Positions 6,583 to 11,597 of a DNA stretch of 11,597 nt are shown piece after piece; positions within the stretch are counted from its first letter, which is position 1; every line of letters begins with the position of its first letter. The DNA comes from Deferribacteres bacterium JdFR-76 (GTDB lineage: Bacteria > Zhuqueibacterota > JdFR-76). The translations under genes and the position numbers were made by a program. The stretch spans positions 1,686-13,282 of the forward strand of contig MTOL01000242.1 in the NCBI GenBank assembly GCA_002011685.1. The letters are read 5' to 3'. The notes under the pieces were generated by a model. The model did not search any database. It saw only the letters and a program-made list of their open reading frames with translations, and was not told where the DNA came from.

Positions 6583-6598
6583 TGTGCGGTTCCGCACA
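6583..6598. promoter_or_regulatory. Perfect palindrome, candidate operator
   Basis: TGTGCGG-TT-CCGCACA has seven-base arms that match perfectly around two central bases. It lies 20 bases upstream of the nadA -35 box and about 37 bases downstream of the predicted reductase start point, so a bound regulator could affect both genes. As RNA it could instead fold as a 6-bp hairpin with a GUUC loop in the reductase leader. I do not recognise the site as that of a known regulator. Confidence 0.5.
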
Positions 6599-6655
6599 GG
6601 ATTCCAAACCAAACCGAGGGGACCGATACACAGGCAAACAGGAGGTGCAACGGTC

Positions 6656-7618
6656 ATGGAAAAACGCCAGCTTGGCCAAAATGGGCCGCAACTGACGGTG
6701 ATCGGTCTGGGCGCGTGGGCCATCGGTGGGCCGTGGCAGTGGGGATGGGGGCCGCAGGATGACCGGGATTCCATTGTCGCCATTCATAGAGCGGTGGAGC
6801 TGGGGATTAACTGGATCGACACTGCGGCGGTGTACGGGTTGGGACATTCGGAAGAGGTGGTGCGGCAAGCGCTGAAAGATATCCGCGAAGAAGTCTTTGT
6901 GGCCACAAAATGCGGACTGGTCTGGGACGACCGGGGGCGGATCCGCAATAACCTGCGTCCCGAAAGCATCCGCCGAGAAGCGGAGGCCAGCCTGAAACGG
7001 CTGGGACGGGAAGTCATCGATCTGTACCAGATTCACTGGCCGGATCCGAGCACGCCGGTGGAGGACGCCTGGGGAGAAATGGTTCGGCTGAAGGAGGAGG
7101 GGAAGGTCCGTTACATCGGTGTCTCAAATTTCGATATCGAACAGATTAAGCGCTGCCAGGCCATTGCGCCGGTGCAGTCGCTGCAGCCACCCTATTCCAT
7201 TGTCCAGCGGAATTACGAAGAAGTGATTCGCTTTTGCAGACAGGAAGGCATAGGGGTAATTGTGTACAGTCCCATGCAGGCAGGACTGCTCACGGGCAAA
7301 TACAATCCAAAGCGCCTGGCGCCGGACGACTGGAGGCACAAATCGGAGTTCCACCGCGAACCCATACGTTCCCGCATCCTGGCTCTGGTTGAGGATTTAC
7401 GTCCCATTGCACACCGCTACGGAAAAACCGTAGGGCAGCTGGCCATTGCCTGGACGCTGTGTAACCCAGGAGTGACCGCTGCCATTGTAGGGGCACGCAA
7501 TGCCGCCCAGGTGGAAGAAAACTGCGGAGGCGCAGGATGGACTCTAGAAAAAGAAGATTTGGAAAAAATCGACAAACTGTTTGAGCAACATCTCGGTGCA
7601 GCCGGACCTGTGTCCTGA
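6656..7618 (+). CDS. Aldo/keto reductase
   Basis: A 320-residue cytoplasmic NADP(H)-dependent oxidoreductase with a (beta/alpha)8 barrel. The full catalytic tetrad of the family is visible: Asp55 in INWIDTAAVYG, Tyr60 in the same block, Lys85 in VFVATKCG, and His127 in LYQIHWPD. Other family marks are IGLGAWAIGG (16-25), VRYIGVSNFD (the 'GVSNF' block), QPPYSIVQR (substrate/cofactor face) and, near the end, AIVGARNAAQVEEN, the NADP-binding loop. The overall shape resembles the AKR11/YdbC-like 'general stress' reductases with a WxWGWG insertion near residues 27-32. The physiological substrate cannot be read from the sequence. The ATG at 6656 follows GGAGGTG at 6641-6647; upstream in-frame codons would run through the palindrome and leader. 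It is divergent from nadA and the first gene of a probable two-gene unit with dacB, which starts 24 bases after its stop. Confidence 0.93.
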   Translation: MEKRQLGQNGPQLTVIGLGAWAIGGPWQWGWGPQDDRDSIVAIHRAVELGINWIDTAAVYGLGHSEEVVRQALKDIREEVFVATKCGLVWDDRGRIRNNLRPESIRREAEASLKRLGREVIDLYQIHWPDPSTPVEDAWGEMVRLKEEGKVRYIGVSNFDIEQIKRCQAIAPVQSLQPPYSIVQRNYEEVIRFCRQEGIGVIVYSPMQAGLLTGKYNPKRLAPDDWRHKSEFHREPIRSRILALVEDLRPIAHRYGKTVGQLAIAWTLCNPGVTAAIVGARNAAQVEENCGGAGWTLEKEDLEKIDKLFEQHLGAAGPVS

Positions 7619-7629
7619 TCCACTACTTC

Positions 7630-7642
7630 AGGAGGCCCTCCT
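7630..7642 (+). promoter_or_regulatory. Self-complementary ribosome binding site of dacB
   Basis: AGGAGGCCCTCCT lies immediately before the dacB ATG. The Shine-Dalgarno AGGAG (7630-7634) can pair with CTCCT (7638-7642) around a three-base loop, so the ribosome site and the base before the start codon can be hidden in a small GC-rich hairpin. The AGGAGG itself is at a normal distance from the ATG and fixes this start. Confidence 0.6.
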
Positions 7643-9190
7643 ATGAAATGCCGGAACAATTTCCTGCTGTTCCCGATGGCCGCTGGGGCGAAAAGCGTGA
7701 TGTCCCTCTTTGCCCTGCTGATGTTCTTCACCCAGCCACTGGCCAGCGACGGGACATCAAACGGGAATGGACTTCTGCTCTCTTCCGCAGAGCTTCGGTC
7801 TCTCCAAACTGTCAGCCGTGAAATTCTCGCTTCACCGCTGTTGCGCCACGGTCGCTGGAGCTGCACAGTAATGGATGTGGCTTCGGGCAAGGTGCTCCTG
7901 GCGATTGATTCCGACAAAAGCTTGCCGCCCGCGTCCAACCTCAAGCTGATCACAGCCTACGCCGCACTGAAGCTTTTTGGGCCGGAGCACCGCTTTCGGA
8001 CCCTGCTGGGCTATTCCGGCACGCTGGGCCATGGAAATCTGGATGGGGATCTAATTGTCCGGGGAGGTGGAGATCCCGCACTGGGTTCTGACCGATTCGG
8101 TCCGGAATACCGCTGGCAGGCGGTTTTAACGCGCTGGGTGAAGAAAATCCGCGAGTCAGGGATCCGCACCATCTCCGGAAATCTGATCGCGGATCTATCC
8201 CTCTTCGATCCTCTCGTTTACTCCGGCGGCTGGCTCTGGATGGATATCGGCAACTACTACGGAGCGGGCCCTTCCGCCCTCAACTTCCACGAAAACTTCT
8301 ACACGCTTGTTTTTCGACCTGGGAAAAAAGCAGGAGATCCGGCCCGGGTATTGCGCACAGAGCCGTGGCCGCTTCCCTTTACCTTCCAGAACTGGATGAA
8401 GACAGGCCCACCCGGTTCGGGGGATCAGGGCTACATCTACGGTGCTCTCGACCATCCGCTCCGGGTTCTCCACGGTACGGTACCGGCGGGACCCAAAGAA
8501 TTCCGGATCAAAGGGTCCCTGCCAAATCCGGCACGCACCTTCCTCGAACTTTTCAGACAGCAATTGGAAATGGCAGGGGTCCCGGTCCGTGGAGACATCC
8601 GCATCCGCCACCGGCCCGTAACGATCGGCACGGTGCTGGACACTCTGCCCTCGCCACCCTTAAAAGATCTGGTATTCTGGATGAATAAAAAAAGCATCAA
8701 CCTGTTCGCGGACGTACTGCTCAAACAGATTGGAGTGGCCCAGGAGGGGACGGGTTCCTTCGCCGGCGGCATCCGCGCGCTTCTGGACCTGCTGAACGGA
8801 GAGGGAATGGACACCGGAGGCATGATTCTTTATGACGGTTCCGGTCTCTCTCCCTTAGACCGGGTTACCACGAAACAGCTCAGTGTTCTTCTGAGAATAG
8901 CAGCCCAGCAGCCTTTCTTTGAAACCTTCTATCGTTCCCTTCCCATCGCCGGGGTGAAGGACGAAAGCGGGCATCTGAGCCGCCTTTGCCGGGGAACGGA
9001 GGCGGCCGGAAACGTCCGTGCCAAGACGGGATTTATCAACGGGGTACGTGCCCATTCTGGATATGTGAGAACAGCAAACGGCCGACTTCTCTGCTTTTCG
9101 ATGATCGCCAGCGACTTCGCGGGAAGCGTGCGTCAAATGGACAGGCTACACGAAAAAATGATGGTTGCTCTGGCGCGCCTGCAGCCATAG
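7643..9190 (+). CDS. dacB: D-alanyl-D-alanine carboxypeptidase/endopeptidase (PBP4, peptidase S13)
   Basis: A 515-residue periplasmic penicillin-binding protein of class C that removes the terminal D-alanine from, or cuts cross-links in, peptidoglycan. A signal peptide with hydrophobic stretch at about 18-33 (SVMSLFALLMFFTQPL) and likely cleavage after LAS leads the protein. All three active-site motifs are present: SxxK at Ser98-Lys101 (PPASNLKLIT, Ser98 the acylated serine), SxN at Ser351-Asn353 (NKKSINLFADVLLKQ) and KTG at Lys461-Gly463 (RAKTGFINGVRAHSGYV). Other family blocks are GDLIVRGGGDP (135-145), YGAGPSALNFHEN (206-218) and DGSGLS (398-403). The large insert between SxxK and SxN is typical of the DacB type, and length is normal. 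The start has a strong but self-complementary ribosome site. It probably shares the upstream reductase transcript. No clear terminator follows. Confidence 0.95.
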   Translation: MKCRNNFLLFPMAAGAKSVMSLFALLMFFTQPLASDGTSNGNGLLLSSAELRSLQTVSREILASPLLRHGRWSCTVMDVASGKVLLAIDSDKSLPPASNLKLITAYAALKLFGPEHRFRTLLGYSGTLGHGNLDGDLIVRGGGDPALGSDRFGPEYRWQAVLTRWVKKIRESGIRTISGNLIADLSLFDPLVYSGGWLWMDIGNYYGAGPSALNFHENFYTLVFRPGKKAGDPARVLRTEPWPLPFTFQNWMKTGPPGSGDQGYIYGALDHPLRVLHGTVPAGPKEFRIKGSLPNPARTFLELFRQQLEMAGVPVRGDIRIRHRPVTIGTVLDTLPSPPLKDLVFWMNKKSINLFADVLLKQIGVAQEGTGSFAGGIRALLDLLNGEGMDTGGMILYDGSGLSPLDRVTTKQLSVLLRIAAQQPFFETFYRSLPIAGVKDESGHLSRLCRGTEAAGNVRAKTGFINGVRAHSGYVRTANGRLLCFSMIASDFAGSVRQMDRLHEKMMVALARLQP

Positions 9191-9541
9191 TCCCTGCTCT
9201 TTGCCCGGGAGCAAACAGCGGCAAGGTCAATGTGTCAGATTTTTCGATGCAAGCCGGCGTTTTTTTTCCGCCCATCAGGGGGTTGCGTTCACCCAGAAAA
9301 GGTGAAAAAAATTTTCTGTTCATCCAAAAATTGCTCTTTTCAGTTTGCCATATCCTCAAAAAGATCACATATTTAGTCGGTATTGGCGGAAGATCAAATG
9401 TTGTCCATTAACCCGAAGGATCAACTCAGAAAGCCGGGCGATGAAGGAACAATCTGCAAGGTTCCGCTTCCGAAAGCGATCACCGCAAAGAACCGTTGAC
9501 AAAAGCGATCTGGCATCCGGTACTGAAGAAGGAGGTGAAGC
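9191..9541. other. Gene-free region upstream of nfnA, including its probable long leader
   Basis: About 350 bases without a credible gene. Visible items: an eight-T run (9260-9267) after the short palindrome GCCGGC, not a convincing terminator; a perfect 6-bp inverted repeat TTCACC (9288-9293) / GGTGAA (9301-9306) with a seven-base loop, followed by A residues; a probable promoter (listed separately); and a leader of about 160 bases. The leader has two small hairpins, GGAAC/GTTCC (9446-9450/9461-9465) and CGCTT/AAGCG (9465-9469/9474-9478), which share one base, and the nonamer AAAGCGATC twice (9473-9481 and 9502-9510). I do not recognise a known riboswitch. Confidence 0.45.
9345..9373 (+). 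promoter_or_regulatory. Probable promoter of the nfnAB operon
   Basis: TTGCCA at 9345-9350 and CATATT at 9368-9373 are separated by 17 bases (five and four of six matches to the sigma-70 consensus). It sits in the most AT-rich part of the intergenic region. The start point near 9380 would give a leader of about 160 bases. Confidence 0.4.

Positions 9542-11597
<2,056 letters not shown>

Noticed and set aside
9260..9267. An eight-T run after dacB as an intrinsic terminator.
   Set aside because: Only a short GCCGGC palindrome lies before it; no stem with a workable loop was found, so a terminator is not supported.
9496..9524. A perfect -35 hexamer TTGACA (9496-9501) close to nfnA.
   Set aside because: The base window 17 positions further gives only GGTACT, a poor -10. 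Transcription would begin near 9530 and remove or cut into the GGAGGTG ribosome site at 9531.

Overview
The window looks like a bacterial chromosome segment of ordinary housekeeping and accessory metabolism. Every gene is compact, moderately GC-rich and preceded by a strong Shine-Dalgarno sequence (AGGAGG type). I see no insertion sequence, prophage, CRISPR array, tRNA or rRNA. The gene content points to an anaerobic, probably thermophilic bacterium. There is an NfnAB-type electron-bifurcating transhydrogenase pair, an aminopropyltransferase of the thermospermine-synthase (ACL5/Thermus SpeE) type, and a GH130 enzyme. Exported proteins with Sec signal peptides and a penicillin-binding DacB show a peptidoglycan-containing cell. 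A lineage near Calditrichota/KSB1 or a similar FCB-type thermophile would fit, but that is a guess from gene content, not a phylogenetic result.

Layout, left to right. (1) 14-790: exported TPR protein, followed by about 320 bases without a gene that hold GC-rich inverted repeats and a good sigma-70-like promoter. (2) 1110-4190: a tight three-gene operon of GT4 glycosyltransferase, GH130 mannoside phosphorylase/hydrolase and ACL5-like aminopropyltransferase, closed by a textbook intrinsic terminator at 4217-4248. (3) 4408-5412: a lone exported DUF4097-type protein built on an exact 18-residue repeat. (4) 5528-6478 (minus): nadA, quinolinate synthase, convergent with the previous gene. (5) 6656-9190: aldo/keto reductase followed 24 bases later by dacB, diverging from nadA. 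The nadA/reductase gap holds two back-to-back promoters that appear to share one -10 element, plus a perfect 16-bp palindrome. (6) 9542-11597: nfnA and nfnB, overlapping by 14 bases; nfnB runs off the window end.

How they fit together. nadA (NAD biosynthesis), the NADP-linked reductase and NfnAB (exchange of electrons among NADH, NADPH and ferredoxin) all concern the nicotinamide pool, but they are separate transcription units. The GT4-GH130 pair probably makes and recycles a mannose-containing glycan or solute. The polyamine gene behind it suggests a shared stress or heat-protection theme, which is inference. I found no clearly novel defence or mobile system. The most interesting signals are the symmetric divergent promoter, the palindrome, the thermospermine-synthase-like gene in a glycan operon, the 18-residue repeat protein, and the start-codon hairpin of dacB.
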